Assembly (NCBI RefSeq): GCF_905220565.1
Contig: NC_059423.1
Location: 6,134,001 to 6,198,000, forward strand
Reading direction: 5' to 3'
Source of the DNA: Melitaea cinxia
Taxonomy: Eukaryota > Arthropoda > Insecta > Lepidoptera > Nymphalidae
Length of the DNA stretch: 64,000 bases
Position 1 is the stretch's first letter. Every line of letters starts with the position of its first letter. The notes under the pieces were generated by a model. The model was not told the origin of the DNA, made no database searches, and was given only the letters and a program-made list of their open reading frames with translations. Position numbers and translations under genes: made by a program. Shown here piece after piece: positions 28,801-34,405 of the stretch.

Positions 28801-31800
28801 TAGCCAGGATCATCTAAAGTTTCTTCCCAAAAAAGAAAACAATATTCTGCTAATATGAACAAGAGTGACGCAGTAACTTCTAAGGTTTCTATACAAAAGG
28901 TTAAATGACATTCTGAAAGAACCTAAAGTCTTAGTATTGTTACGTTTGCAATGAGGATAGAGTAGCAGACATGAGACTATGCTTTTTAAGTAAAACTTAC
29001 GTCCACTAAGACTGCGTTGGGTTAAAAGAAGATACTGACAAATTTATATTAACTCGTTTATCTATGAATGATCTCAAATCTTACTTTACTTAGAAGATCA
29101 CAGCTAAATATTACTGCTTTCAATCAGTGTTGTGTTCCTGTTGGTGAGTAAGGTGACCAGAGCTCCTGGGGGGAATAGGGGAGTCGGCAACGCGCTTGCG
29201 ATGCTCAGATTACAGACGCCTATAAGCTACGGTAATAGCTTACCATCAGATGAGCCGTACGCTTGTTTTCCGACCTATTTATATAAATATAAAAATAAAA
29301 GATAAAATAAAATAAAACCATAAATTGAACAGGACTATTGTAACATAGCGTGACACCAAAATTCCACAATAACTGAAAATCTCTTATTACATGAATTTCT
29401 CTATTTAAAAGATTAATAACTTTATATTACAGTGTTGATTCTGACAGGCTTAATGAATATCAATTAGTATTACTAATTTGATCGTGTCCTAATGCCGTCA
29501 TAATAGTGTCATAAAGGTCACTATCATTATCATTTTAAAATGTTTACACTGTTTAACAGGCTAATGGCTTCGGTGTTAATTTGAACAGGTTTAAAGGCAG
29601 CGTTATAATAGGGCCAAAAATATAGGTTACTAGCTGTGCCCGCGACTTCGTCCGCATGGAATTAAAAAAAAATAGTTGTTGTTTAGTTAACAGGGTTATA
29701 AAATAAAATCAAAATCTAGCCTACTCGTACGTTACTCCTTATTACATCAGCTATATGCCAGTGAAAGTCTCATCAAAATCGGTCCAGCCGTTTCGGAGAT
29801 TAGCCGGAACAAACAGACTGACAGACAGACAAAAATTTCATTTTGGTATATGTACCGTGTATAGGTGTATACATACATACATATGAATTTAGTAAAAAGC
29901 GGTTATTTTAATATTACAAACAGACACTCCAATTTTATTGCATGATGATGCATTTTTCGTAGTGTCATCAAAAATATTCAAAACCAGCACCTACAGATTT
30001 ATACACAAACCCACACTAATACACCTTCGTCTTACATGCACACCTACACGAACACGCATTCACCTTTTCATGTCTCACACTCACCTCTAACTGCAGTGGA
30101 GGGGACGGAACATAGCCGTTTACTTTTTATTACGTTCTGTTATTTTTTAAATATAGTGTCTAGTTATGTATTTTATAATGATTAATATCTTTATATATCA
30201 GTGTGATCCTATTTTGGCCATATTTGTACATTATATTGTAACATACTATTGTAACATAACGCTGTCGGATTGCCTATAAAATAAATAAATTTGTTTGTAT
30301 AGATTTGTACATATAGATAATATCACAATGCTAACGGACTAAAGACTTGTGTTGTTTGATTATGTTTATAATTCTACTAAATCGATCGTGTCGTAATTGC
30401 ATCATAATGGTATTATAATGACAGCGTATCATTTCACAGTGATAATTTTGTTTGTTTTCGACAGTTTTGATACTCTACTTAAGATGCATACTTTTTTTAC
30501 TAAAAAAAAACTCATTATAAAGCACTACCGACCACTTTATATAAATTTATAAAACAGTTAAGTTTTTATAATTTTTCCTTTTCGCGGTTAATAAATTAAG
30601 TCTTAATAAAAAAAAGCCCGCTGCATGCGATTCCCCACATGACGCGCTTGCCTAATTAAATTATTAACATACCAAATACCTATAACTTGTAACATTGGTT
30701 TAAACTGCTAACATTACAATACAACTGCTAAAAAATTATTTTTATGCTTATAGACGTTTATTGTTTTAACTTTTAATTTTTATTTGTTATTATAACATAT
30801 ATTATATATTTGGGTAACTTTAAAAATATATATACAATAGTTATATGGTAATAATGCTGTAGGTCTAAGTCCCTAATAATGTACGAAAAATGTGCATTCA
30901 CAACCAACTTAAAATTTTTGAAAAAAAAAAATGTATATATGATTTTTGATTGAAAAACACCAGTTTTCATAAAAAGAATTATTAAAATCGGTATACCGAG
31001 TAAAAAGGTATTACGTAACATTCATAAAAAAAATCTTTAAAAAACATAAACAAGGGCATTAACCTTGCAAAAAATAATCTTCTAAGCATTTGCAAAAAGT
31101 AGACGTCAATTGATTCGTTTCCGACCTTGTATTAAAAAAAAAAACTTTAACATTTAATCTGTGATATTAATCAAATTTGAAAGTATGAAAAATTTGCGTC
31201 ATAGTTACATAAATGTTTGCAAATTTTAATAACATTATAGATAGACAATTATATATAATTTAAATATATGTATGTATGTTTGTAGAAATTTCTATATGTA
31301 TTTTGATTAAACTTTATTACTCTTGCTCTTGCGTTGGGTAATCTGGAAGAGAGGGCTATTTAGTGATAAGATCGCCCACTGCACTATATGTATCTAGAAT
31401 TAAGGTTTGCTATGTATACTATCTTTAGTTGCAATAAAGTGGTTTATTATTATTATTATATTTACAATGCGCGCGCACGCCGGCACAAATAACCCTGAAG
31501 TTAGCTAGTCAACGAAGAAAAAGTTAGCAACGTGAAGTTAGCTAACCGATGAATTATAACTTCTTACGTGCGTACATACATAAGTACACACACACACTTT
31601 TATATTTGTACTTGTATATCTTTTTAAGATGGAATAAACCCCAAGTTTTTGTTAACTTACGACTCGTTAGCTAACAGTATTTTTTAGATTTCGGCACAAC
31701 AAAAAACTAAAACTGCTCATCACTACCTAGTATAAAACAAAGTCGCTTCCCGCTGTCTGTATGCTTAGATCTTTTAAACTACGCAACGGATTTTGATGCA

Positions 31801-34405
31801 GTTTTCTTTAATAAATAGAGTGTTTCCAGTGGAAGGTTTATATGTATAATACATGCATAATGTAGTAGAAGAACACTGATAGTTTTAAAGGTTTCTAATG
31901 TGATGTCGTAAATAAACACATTTTTGCGTTTACATTGCAAACGCTGGCTGAACCCTATGAGATAGATCAAAATAATGTACTACAGTATTGTATACCGTAA
32001 GAGGTCTACAAAAAAGTCCGCAATGGTATATGTCTGTCTCTTAGGGATAATCCACAATTACCTGTTTCTAACCTTTACTTTTTACGAAAAATTATGGCTT
32101 ATTTACGAAGCAATTTAAGGCATTAATCCTTCTCCAATTAAGTACCTTAAATACATTGTACTTTTCACTTCAGCCTATCGCAGTCCACTGCTGGACATAG
32201 GCCTCCACAAGTTCGCGCCAAAAATGGCGTGAACTCATGTGTGTTGCCCATAGTCACCACGCTAGGCAGGCAGGTTGGTGACCGCAGGGCTGGCTTTGTC
32301 GCACCGAAGACGCTGCTGCCCGTCTTCGGCCTGTGTGTTGTAAAGCAAGCAGTTGGATGGTTATCCCGCCATCAGGCGGATTTTTAAGTTCCAAGGTGGT
32401 AGTGGAACTGCGTTATCCCTTAGTCGCCTCTTACCACACCCAAGGTCAGAGAAGGGGTGGCTATATTCTTTACTGCCGTAACTACACAGCAAACATTACA
32501 TATATATGTACATTTAATATAGATACATATTACGCCTTACAACATGTAATTTAAATGAATATATTCGATGATATGACAGATTTAAAATGCAGAGACAACC
32601 ATAAAGACATTCTGTAGTATATTTAGTATCAGCATTGCACTCGTGCGAAGCCGGGGCGGGTCGCTAGTAATTCATAAATCATAATTATTTAAATGTCAAA
32701 CTAATTTAATTTAAGGAACTAAAATATCGAAAATATTACAACGTTATTCTAAAAGTTGGTCATTAAATTGTATTATAAAAAAGGTTGTACCGCTATTAAT
32801 AGCCTTTTTTATACATGATCTTGACCTTATACTAGGTCGGTAAGCAAGCATGCGCCTGGTAAATGGTAAGCGATTACCGTAGCCTATAGACGCCTGCAAC
32901 GCCAGAAGCAAGCGCGTAACCGACCCTACTCCCAATCCGACTCAAGAGCTTTACCTTATTCACACAGAATCACAACACTTGAAAGCAGTTTTTACGAGTA
33001 TTTAGCTGTGATCTTCTGTAAGGTCGAGGTATTTCCCCAGCAGGGCTGCTCCAGATTTTGAGCAGGATATTTCCTGCTGTGGCCCGTCTTAGATAACTTA
33101 TATGACGTAGACTAGATGACCCACGTTGATTGACTAGTTGACCCTGCGTTCTTCGTACAACAATTTTTGCGTGAATATTTGAGCGTATGTTCCTACATTT
33201 CCTAAGATATAAACTTGAATCGTCCGTTGGCGTAGTTTGTAGTTGCCCTGCTTTCTGCTCCGCGTGTAGTGGGTTCGATTCCCGCCTAAGTCTCGGTGTA
33301 ATATTTGTATTTATATATGTATTATCTCCATATATAAAAAATAAGTATACCAGCCGACAGTTACCTATAACATAAGCATTAAGTTGCTTACTTTAGGAAC
33401 AGACGACCGTGTGTGTAGTGTGTAGATATTTATTTATTTATTAATTTTTATTAATTTTTAAAAGTAAAGTTACCACCCGTTCGGAATGTATATTCTGCAG
33501 AGAAGAATCGGCAAGAAATTCCGCTGCTCTTTAATAAGCTCTGCTAATTAATACATAAATGGTGTTTTAGTACGACATTAGTAATATCTTGCATGAAATA
33601 CACCGTCCCTGAATAGTAAGTTATTTTTTGCGTAGTCGGTTTTTTTATATTTTGCATATATTTGTTTTACTATATTAAAAATTGTATACAAGTGTGCAAA
33701 ACGCGGACATAAAGCCAATACAGCCTTATCTACCAGTCGACCTTAAGACGTATCAGAAAAGAGTGTGTGCTCTGTTTCCTCCTATTAAATTATTAAAAAT
33801 GTTCCATTAAATGAGTCAAATTATGAGTAATTAAAACAATAAAATTCAAATCTATAAACAAATAAATAAAATTGGAGTGTCTGTTTGTAATATTAAAATA
33901 TCCGCTTTTTACTACATACATAAATATATAAATAAATATTTATATTACACCCAGACTCGGGGTGGGAATCGAACCCACAACCCTCGTAGCAGAAAGCAAA
34001 GTCACTACAAACTGCGCCAACGGGCTAGTCAAATAACAATCACTAATTTTTTTTTACTTGTTAATTCAATTTGAATGTGCTTTTGAAGCCATTTTGAATA
34101 GAGTTATTTTGATTTTATTTGATTACAAGATACGAGCCGAAAAACATAACCCCTTGCTAGCCTAATTATAATACAGCTATAATTTTAATAAACAAAATTA
34201 AAATTATACATACATGTAAATTTTCCTGAAGTTCCTTGCTTAGTTTTCTTACGTTCTCCAATTCTCTCAGCTGTTTGTCTGAAGGTTTCCCGTACACGTC
34301 TATCCTGATGGGCTCACCCTTCCGTTGACCCTCCACCCACTTCGCTATATTGTCCTTTGTCAAAGTGGTTTTAGCCAGCGGTGTTTCTTCTAATGAAAAA
34401 TTCAT
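2741..34405 (-). CDS. Fatty acyl-CoA reductase, 14 coding exons (whole gene span)
   Basis: Coding exons in order are 34214-34405, 28058-28319, 14457-14572, 12191-12313, 10662-10846, 9433-9516, 9145-9254, 8370-8455, 7388-7503, 5400-5522, 4839-4958, 4446-4636, 3858-3924 and 2741-2843. Together they are 1878 nt, or 625 codons plus TGA, and every junction keeps phase with AG acceptors and GT donors. The protein has TGGTGFLG at residues 143-150 (nucleotide-binding loop), YCFTK at 330-334 (catalytic YxxxK), HYLPALLIDLF in the FAR C-terminal domain, and a hydrophobic tail near residues 602-623. The family reduces fatty acyl-CoA to fatty alcohol with NADPH, usually at the ER or peroxisome, for waxes, cuticular lipids or pheromone precursors. 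The roughly 135-residue charged leader before the reductase fold and the total length recall the insect CG5065-like group (from memory). Pheromone-gland FARs are normally shorter. The exact substrate cannot be told. Joins were made by eye without transcripts. Confidence 0.93.
3148..3300 (+). repeat. Repeat with gttagctaacttc motifs, copy 1
   Basis: It contains agtgtgtgtgtacttatgta, cgcacgtaagaagttat and repeated 'ggctagctaacttcacg' units, ending in a GC-rich gcgcgcgc segment. An inverted copy is at 31470-31608. It lies in the last FAR intron region. Confidence 0.6.
3858..3924 (-). CDS. FAR exon 13 (residues 570-592), weak donor
   Basis: The acceptor is ATTTCTAG. It encodes LRVYLVKDDLSTLPEARRKW then N and two bases of R. 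The donor reads AACAG|GTCATT, far from consensus. Reading through would give ten further residues and a stop. Splicing to 2843 instead restores the conserved RLYxLHxLxK tail in frame, so it is preferred. Confidence 0.82.
4042..4220 (-). repeat. Solo tRNA-like element with 32-bp terminal inverted repeats
   Basis: The ends at 4042-4073 and 4188-4220 are inverted copies of each other (one mismatch, one extra base). They include the acceptor and T-arm of the tRNA-like sequence. It is a diverged relative of the 311-bp unit tandemly repeated at 58257-61400. Downstream on the plus strand a SINE family 1 fragment follows directly at 4221. Confidence 0.7.
4056..4128 (-). tRNA. tRNA-like sequence, cloverleaf, anticodon position GGT (probable pseudogene or SINE-like head)
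   Basis: The 73-nt fold has acceptor CGTTCCA/TGGAACG, D-arm, anticodon stem CGAC/GTCG with loop ACGGTCA, and T-arm with TTCGATC. The A box (TAGCTTAATTGG) and B box (GGTTCGATCCC) fit the consensus. U33 is replaced by C, and GGT is not a usual eukaryotic threonine anticodon, so it is unlikely to be a decoding tRNA. The body resembles a eukaryotic tRNA-Ile-type gene by eye. Confidence 0.55.
4221..4335 (+). repeat. SINE family 1, 3' part
   Basis: It begins agtagggaatatatccgcc and ends with 'gccatgcccagccgtgggac-gtaaca', the tail region of the SINE at 11155-11508. The 5' head is replaced by the tRNA-like element. Confidence 0.65.
4446..4636 (-). CDS. FAR exon 12 (residues 506-570)
   Basis: The acceptor is CTTCCAG and the donor GTAAGC, leaving in phase 1. 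It encodes MLQFYKKVTKLAKILFYFST, QDWRFEDIGVQRMWSRTS and MSWDYMAETFLLG, the main body of the FAR C-terminal domain. Confidence 0.95.
4839..4958 (-). CDS. FAR exon 11 (residues 466-506, start of FAR_C domain)
   Basis: The acceptor is AATTACAG and the donor GTGAGT, phase 2 to phase 2. It encodes WYYGLNPTNSYQLFRFYDFF and HYLPALLIDLFCALTGRRR. HxxPAxxxD is the C-terminal domain signature. Confidence 0.95.
5195..5325 (-). repeat. 'gtaacgctctcgtca' repeat (family V) fragment
   Basis: Inverted relative to 8165-8350, 53180-53430 and 55475-55640. It shares acgaaaagtgtgatc, ggaagttaagaag and cttgacttggggcgtaaac. Confidence 0.6.
5400..5522 (-). CDS. FAR exon 10 (residues 425-466)
   Basis: The acceptor is CTTACAG and the donor GTGAGT, phase 2 to phase 2. 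It encodes IPIYNFVSGSQNPITWSKF and HYGVQTPTIKAVW, the conserved YN-VSG-xNPITW segment. Confidence 0.95.
5629..5800 (-). repeat. 340-bp chimeric repeat (R340), internally replaced by (AT)n
   Basis: The 3' end (cagcctatacagtccactgc on the plus strand) and the 5' end (ccgtagccacacagt) are present, but the middle is replaced by an AT dinucleotide tract at 5681-5721. A 12-bp direct repeat taaccgcttttt lies at both sides, so it is an insertion with target-site duplication into another repeat. Confidence 0.75.
5681..5721. repeat. (AT)n microsatellite
   Basis: About 20 AT units following 'gtcgtctag'. It sits inside the R340 copy. Confidence 0.9.
5940..6092 (+). repeat. R340 3' fragment
   Basis: It contains ccaacccgcctgcccagcgt, tggtgactatgggca and gcctatgtccagtagtggac, then ends in tgatgatgatga. 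Confidence 0.75.
6229..6512 (+). repeat. R300 copy, near full length
   Basis: It runs from cactaggttggcaaacaagc through gtaagcgattaccgtagct, caggagctctggtcacctta and cttctgtaaggtcgagg to cctgctgtgccctacctcag. It lies in a FAR intron directly before an R340 copy. Confidence 0.8.
6516..6843 (-). repeat. R340, full length
   Basis: On the minus strand it starts CTGTGTGGCTACGGTACTAA, has the GTCGTAAGAGGCGACTAAGG motif, and ends in the gcctatgttcagcagtggac tail followed by tgatga. It has the same ends as the copies at 12401 and 40880. Confidence 0.85.
7052..7352 (-). repeat. SINE family 1, near full length but decayed head
   Basis: The tail (catcccactgctgggcatga on the plus strand) and body (cttaatccaccacgctgatc, gaccgacagcttaacgtgct) are clear. 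The tRNA-derived head is degenerate near 7300-7350. Confidence 0.75.
7388..7503 (-). CDS. FAR exon 9 (residues 387-425)
   Basis: The acceptor is ACTACAG and the donor GTAAGT, leaving in phase 2. It encodes VLRTMYMDLNKVADMVPVDL then TVNAIIASTYHTA. The D-x-VPVD block is typical of FARs. Confidence 0.95.
7741..7836. repeat. Two (AT)n tracts around a ctagatg palindrome
   Basis: Two AT dinucleotide tracts of about 38 and 45 bp are separated by actagatgt. With the preceding 'catctag' this makes an inverted catctag/ctagatg pair. Confidence 0.85.
8165..8350 (+). repeat. Family V repeat
   Basis: It starts near cacacgactgaagtaaaatt and continues with ctccctctcaaattccgttc, cgatcacatgtttcgtaacg and ctctcgtcatgcattcacca. 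It matches 53180-53430 and 55475-55640. Confidence 0.7.
8370..8455 (-). CDS. FAR exon 8 (residues 358-386)
   Basis: The acceptor is TTTACAG and the donor GTAAGT, leaving in phase 0. It encodes IISTYEEPVRGWTDSMYGPT and GLVVGIGTG, a highly conserved FAR block. Confidence 0.95.
8637..8850 (+). repeat. R300 copy, truncated
   Basis: Contains agcaagatagcaaacagtcg, gtaagtaataaccgtagct and caggagctctgatt. The 3' third is missing. A run of about 16 A interrupts it at 8769. Confidence 0.65.
9145..9254 (-). CDS. FAR exon 7 (residues 321-358, YxxxK active site)
   Basis: The acceptor is TTTTCTAG and the donor GTAAGT, leaving in phase 1. It encodes LLGKRPNTYCFTKAVAEEAV, with catalytic Tyr330 and Lys334, then PICIVRPSI. 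Confidence 0.95.
9433..9516 (-). CDS. FAR exon 6 (residues 293-321)
   Basis: The acceptor is CTTCCAG and the donor GTAAGT after CCAGC, phase 2 to phase 2. It encodes KIYDPPISVEALNAVSQLDD, the variable segment before the active-site tyrosine. Confidence 0.92.
9622..10233 (+). repeat. Family T repeat, long copy with internal duplication
   Basis: It starts ttaaccgacttccaaaaaag and ends gaagtcggttttttttcg, so the ends carry inverted accgactt. The internal segment 'gatctaacaactacttttcg...cgtcgacctacgttgtatta' occurs twice. It lies in a FAR intron. It is non-coding. Confidence 0.65.
10246..10610 (+). repeat. Family T fragments interrupted by an R340 fragment
   Basis: Two pieces of family T (about 10246-10345 and 10500-10606) flank a partial R340 (about 10376-10500, minus) ending in ggcctccacaagttcacg... 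ttggtgacc. This is a nested insertion. Confidence 0.55.
10662..10846 (-). CDS. FAR exon 5 (residues 232-293)
   Basis: The acceptor is ATTTCAG and the donor GTAAGT, leaving in phase 2. It encodes NSAATVKFDEKL, NVRGTVEIIKLAKEC and THVSTAFAN, the standard NSAAxVxFxE and HVSTAYxN blocks of the family. Confidence 0.95.
11155..11508 (+). repeat. tRNA-derived SINE family 1, full length
   Basis: The head ccgcgttggggcaagggtta resembles an A box. The B box GGTTCGATCCC is at 11217-11227. The body is conserved with other copies, and the tail gcctatgcccagtagtggga plus ttacaggctga is of the type shared by lepidopteran RTE-like LINEs (recollection). No polyA tail is seen. Confidence 0.85.
11530..12140 (+). 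repeat. SINE family 1 copy split by a retrotransposon insert
   Basis: The SINE body runs from about 11535 to 11710 and resumes at 12091 with ggaagaggcctaagccaagc and a ttactggctga tail. The gap is the insertion at 11711-12090. Confidence 0.7.
11711..12090 (-). mobile_element. Truncated GC-rich non-LTR insertion with polyA and 15-bp target duplication
   Basis: The minus strand ends in ccccacataaaaaa. It is flanked by ctacatggaggaRga at 11696-11710 and 12091-12105. The 380-bp body is far richer in GC than its surroundings, and the strand bearing the A tail fits LINE-type retroposition. Only the 3' end of the parent element is present and no ORF is recognised. Confidence 0.7.
12191..12313 (-). 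CDS. FAR exon 4 (residues 191-231)
   Basis: The acceptor is TTTGCAG and the donor GTAAGG, phase 0 at both ends. It encodes VFQRAHEENPKG and VVPIVGDMELPGLGLSDGDR, matching the FAR segment 'xIxGDxxxxxLGLSxxDR'. Confidence 0.93.
12401..12728 (+). repeat. R340, full length, with 11-bp target duplication
   Basis: It starts ctgtgtggctacggcactaa and ends ctgtataggctgtaatgatg. Direct repeats ccgttagaata lie at 12384-12394 and 12729-12739, with six extra bases (gaagtg) between the left repeat and the 5' end. This shows retroposition of the unit. Confidence 0.85.
13145..13275 (+). repeat. Unclassified repeat fragment
   Basis: Contains aagaatgggggcaaacgag, ccatctgatgtt, ccatggacatctgcaac and ttgcaggtgcattgccggcc. 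It looks like a known type of lepidopteran repeat, but the family was not identified. Confidence 0.45.
13795..13865 (-). repeat. LINE 3'-tail fragment ('lead to uttccag-cgatct' type)
   Basis: The minus strand has aggttgcctggaagagatcg and ctgtattagcgataagg, the tail motif also found at 41300-41390 and 31330-31455. Confidence 0.6.
14457..14572 (-). CDS. FAR exon 3 (residues 152-190)
   Basis: The acceptor is GTTTCAG and the donor GTGAGT. It encodes VLIEKLLRSCGDLDTIYVLV then RPKKGKDPMTR, the second strand and the conserved VRPKKGK segment that follows the glycine loop in FARs. It enters in phase 1 and leaves in phase 0. Confidence 0.94.
14608..14832 (+). repeat. R340, 5'-truncated, in a FAR intron
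   Basis: It begins at ccaccttggtacttaaaaag and runs to cctatgtccagcagtggact and gcgataggctga. It lacks the first 80 bp with the conserved 5' motif. Confidence 0.8.
14865..14975 (+). repeat. SINE family 2, 3' part
   Basis: Contains ataacagccagctgttacct, taagctttaagctttcctta and aggaacagacaagcgtctgt, matching the 3' part of the SINE at 28402-28655. Confidence 0.6.
15738..15915 (+). repeat. Repeat 'attaaaaccttcttcgaaac' copy 1
   Basis: Shares cttcttcgaaac, ggtataagtattatt and cgatcggttcagtagttttc with 35150-35345. Non-coding. Confidence 0.6.
15945..16245 (+). repeat. 'actagctgacccggcg' repeat
   Basis: It starts gactagctgacccggcgaac and contains aatcggtccaaccgttctcg and cacattctgcgactcatttt, ending ttatattatagatta. 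A similar segment lies at 54710-54915. Confidence 0.55.
16292..16364 (+). tRNA. tRNA-Val (anticodon TAC)
   Basis: It forms a complete cloverleaf: acceptor GGTTCCG/CGGAATC with one G-T pair, D-arm, anticodon stem TCTGC/GCAGA with loop TTTACAC (anticodon TAC at 16325-16327, U33 present), 5-nt variable loop, T-arm GCCAG/CTGGC with TTCGATC, and discriminator A. A box TGGTGTAGTGG and B box GTTCGATCC are intact. A T6 run at 16371-16376 and longer T runs after it serve as terminator. It lies inside FAR intron 2 on the opposite strand. It reads valine GUA codons. Confidence 0.93.
16369..16385 (+). terminator. Polymerase III T-run terminator of tRNA-Val
   Basis: Two T runs (6 and 9 nt) begin a few bases after the tRNA 3' end. 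Confidence 0.8.
17281..17800 (+). pseudogene. Jockey/CR1-like reverse transcriptase C-terminal fragment inside a duplicated tail
   Basis: From about 17372 the plus strand encodes FYHRTARYRMSPYRY and, to the stop at 17607, AKFWNALPASVFPNNYNLV-IFKSRVNRYLLGKR. This is the conserved end of many insect non-LTR reverse transcriptases ('FxxxxxxxWNxLPxxVFP...FKxxVNR'). A 3' tail 'ccatcaggtgagatcgcagt' follows. A 90-bp segment with ttgtctggta...ggtcgccttt is found on both sides (17281-17345 and 17731-17800), so the fragment may be an insertion into an older LINE tail. Confidence 0.75.
17866..18455 (-). pseudogene. 5'-truncated non-LTR retrotransposon: RT C-terminus plus C2H2 finger
   Basis: The open frame runs from about 18455 (without ATG) to the stop at 17866. 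It encodes RRHIRTLDRFHLKCLRTIM, WSDRVRNTEVLRRAN and RRQLRWCGHVSRM, the end of an RT ORF typical of LINEs that follow the pattern 'LRxRGHxxRM'. A CPLCAREF...HFRAH zinc finger follows. The 5' end abuts an R300 repeat at 18456. The frame is unbroken, so the insertion is fairly young, but without RT core it is dead. Confidence 0.85.
18456..18750 (+). repeat. R300, full length
   Basis: Contains attggcaaacgagcgtatgg, caccagaatcatcgcaagcg, gcttgaaaacagtattattt and ttctgtaaggtcggggtact. It is adjacent to the truncated LINE. Confidence 0.8.
18775..18922 (-). repeat. tRNA-derived SINE family 2
   Basis: On the minus strand the tRNA-like head contains gtggcgcagtttgtagtg and B box GGTTCGATTCCC, followed by gcctgagtctggg-type sequence and the 3' part with gtaggaacagac. 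The order is compressed relative to 28402-28655. Confidence 0.75.
19838..19873. repeat. (AT)n microsatellite at the border of a repeat
   Basis: About 17 AT units directly before actagctgtgcccgcggctt. Confidence 0.9.
19874..22480 (+). repeat. Composite element 1: 660-bp head plus seven 282-bp tandem repeats
   Basis: The head 19874-20535 starts actagctgtgcccgcggctt. The tandem part (20536-22455) repeats every 281-283 bp, as measured at the 'acataggactttcatacaaa' motif at about 20611, 20893, 21176, 21459, 21740, 22022 and 22304. Units differ by point changes and end near 'gagatttcgtgatga'. It lies in FAR intron 2. Short ORFs within are repeats of the same chance frame. Confidence 0.85.
22483..24195 (+). 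repeat. Composite element 2: head plus four 282-bp repeats
   Basis: It repeats the head (22483-23103), again starting actagctgtgcccgcggctt, then has tandem units at 23176, 23458, 23740 and 24022 (same motif, 282-bp step). It directly follows composite 1 in the same orientation. The last unit ends at ttttatatatattattatag. Confidence 0.85.
24504..24570. repeat. 27-bp inverted repeat (hairpin)
   Basis: cacattacttctacgactct plus tttaata at 24504-24530 is mirrored at 24544-24570 with one mismatch, leaving a 13-bp AT loop. Confidence 0.75.
24571..25620. other. AT-rich intron sequence
   Basis: No gene or recognised repeat was seen. The sequence is strongly AT-rich and lies within FAR intron 2. Confidence 0.45.
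25625..25870 (-). repeat. Repeat with 'gggatgccgccccgaacc', copy 1
   Basis: Contains cagcgccccgggtcaataaa, ttcacatccccagtacgta and gcgggatgccgccccg, ending at gtaaatacgcc. An inverted relative lies at 40270-40520. Confidence 0.55.
26452..26740 (+). repeat. Family T repeat, short copy
   Basis: It starts taaccgacgattttg and ends cttttttttcatttgctagc-aaacacaatt. It is about half the length of the copy at 9622. Confidence 0.6.
26745..27890. other. AT-rich intron sequence
   Basis: No coding, tRNA or repeat signature was seen. A small G-rich stretch 'ggtgggagggaggga' is near 27802. Confidence 0.4.
28058..28319 (-). CDS. FAR exon 2 (residues 65-151, cofactor loop)
   Basis: The acceptor is TTTTCCAG before GAC and the donor is GTGAGT after AAAG (phase 1). 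It encodes an acidic stretch with a YYSQEDQNDAKEAEKQK region, then FYKDQCVFVTGGTGFLGK, the start of the Rossmann fold. An internal ATG at 28289 could serve as an alternative start if exon 1 is skipped. Confidence 0.92.
28402..28655 (+). repeat. tRNA-derived SINE family 2, full length
   Basis: The head ggctagcccgttggcgcagt has an A box-like segment. The B box GGTTCGATTCC is at 28459-28469. The head is followed by cctgagtctgggtgtaatat and a 3' part containing cagtcggctgttacctgtaa and aggaacagatgaccgtgtgt. It lies in FAR intron 1, 80 bp upstream of exon 2. Confidence 0.82.
28711..29280 (-). repeat. R300 copy split by about 300 bp
   Basis: The two ends of the family lie at 28711-28785 and 29088-29280. 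The 300 bp between them have no repeat ends that could be identified. Confidence 0.65.
29630..29945 (+). repeat. 'actagctgtgcccgcgac' repeat (family S)
   Basis: Contains cccgcgacttcgtccgcatg, atcggtccagccgtttcgga, acagactgacagacagac and agtaaaaagcggttatttta. A reverse relative surrounds the R340 insertion at 5580-5930 and a fragment lies near 33875. Confidence 0.65.
29990..31320. other. AT-rich intron sequence
   Basis: No gene or clear repeat was found apart from short homopolymers. Confidence 0.4.
31325..31460 (+). repeat. LINE 3'-tail fragment
   Basis: Contains gtaatctggaagagagggct, tttagtgataagatcgccca and gcaataaagtggtttattatt, the lepidopteran LINE tail motif also at 41280-41400. Confidence 0.55.
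31470..31608 (-). repeat. Repeat with gttagctaacttc motifs, copy 2
   Basis: It is inverted relative to 3148-3300: tgaagttagctagtcaacga, gttagcaacgtgaagttagc and cttacgtgcgtacatacata. Confidence 0.6.
31795..31905 (-). repeat. Family Q fragment
   Basis: Contains ccagtggaaggtttatatgt, ataatacatgcataatgtag and aagaacactgatag, inverted relative to 2428-2545. Confidence 0.5.
32167..32490 (-). repeat. R340, full length but diverged
   Basis: It has the tail cagcctatcgcagtccactg, the middle ccgtcttcggcctgtgtgtt and the 5' motif cttagtcgcctcttaccaca. The 5' hairpin stem carries mismatches. Confidence 0.82.
32570..32672 (-). repeat. Family Q repeat
   Basis: Ends tgcgaagccggggcgggtcg ctagt on the plus strand and contains attctgtagtatatttagta. 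Confidence 0.6.
32831..33094 (+). repeat. R300 copy
   Basis: Contains actaggtcggtaagcaagca, gtaagcgattaccgtagcct, ttctgtaaggtcgaggtatt and gctccagattttgagcagga. Confidence 0.75.
33221..33430 (+). repeat. SINE family 2
   Basis: Head ccgttggcgtagtttgtagt, B box GGTTCGATTCCC and tail aggaacagacgaccgtgtgt. It matches 28402-28655. Confidence 0.78.
33925..34030 (-). repeat. SINE family 2, head portion
   Basis: The plus strand has gtgggaatcgaacccacaac and cactacaaactgcgccaacg. On the minus strand this is the tRNA-like head with B box GGTTCGATTCCC. It lies in FAR intron 1, about 180 bp from exon 1. Confidence 0.75.
34214..34405 (-). CDS. FAR exon 1 (residues 1-64, start codon)
   Basis: The ATG is at 34405 and the donor follows codon CAT as GTATGT, phase 0. 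It encodes a charged leader (starts MNFSLEETPLAKTT, ends LQENLH). A pyrimidine-poor AG at about 34417 just upstream could be an acceptor for a 5' UTR exon, so transcription may start further upstream. The leader is unlike the core reductase. It is assigned to the gene because its phase and orientation fit exon 2 exactly. Confidence 0.78.
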
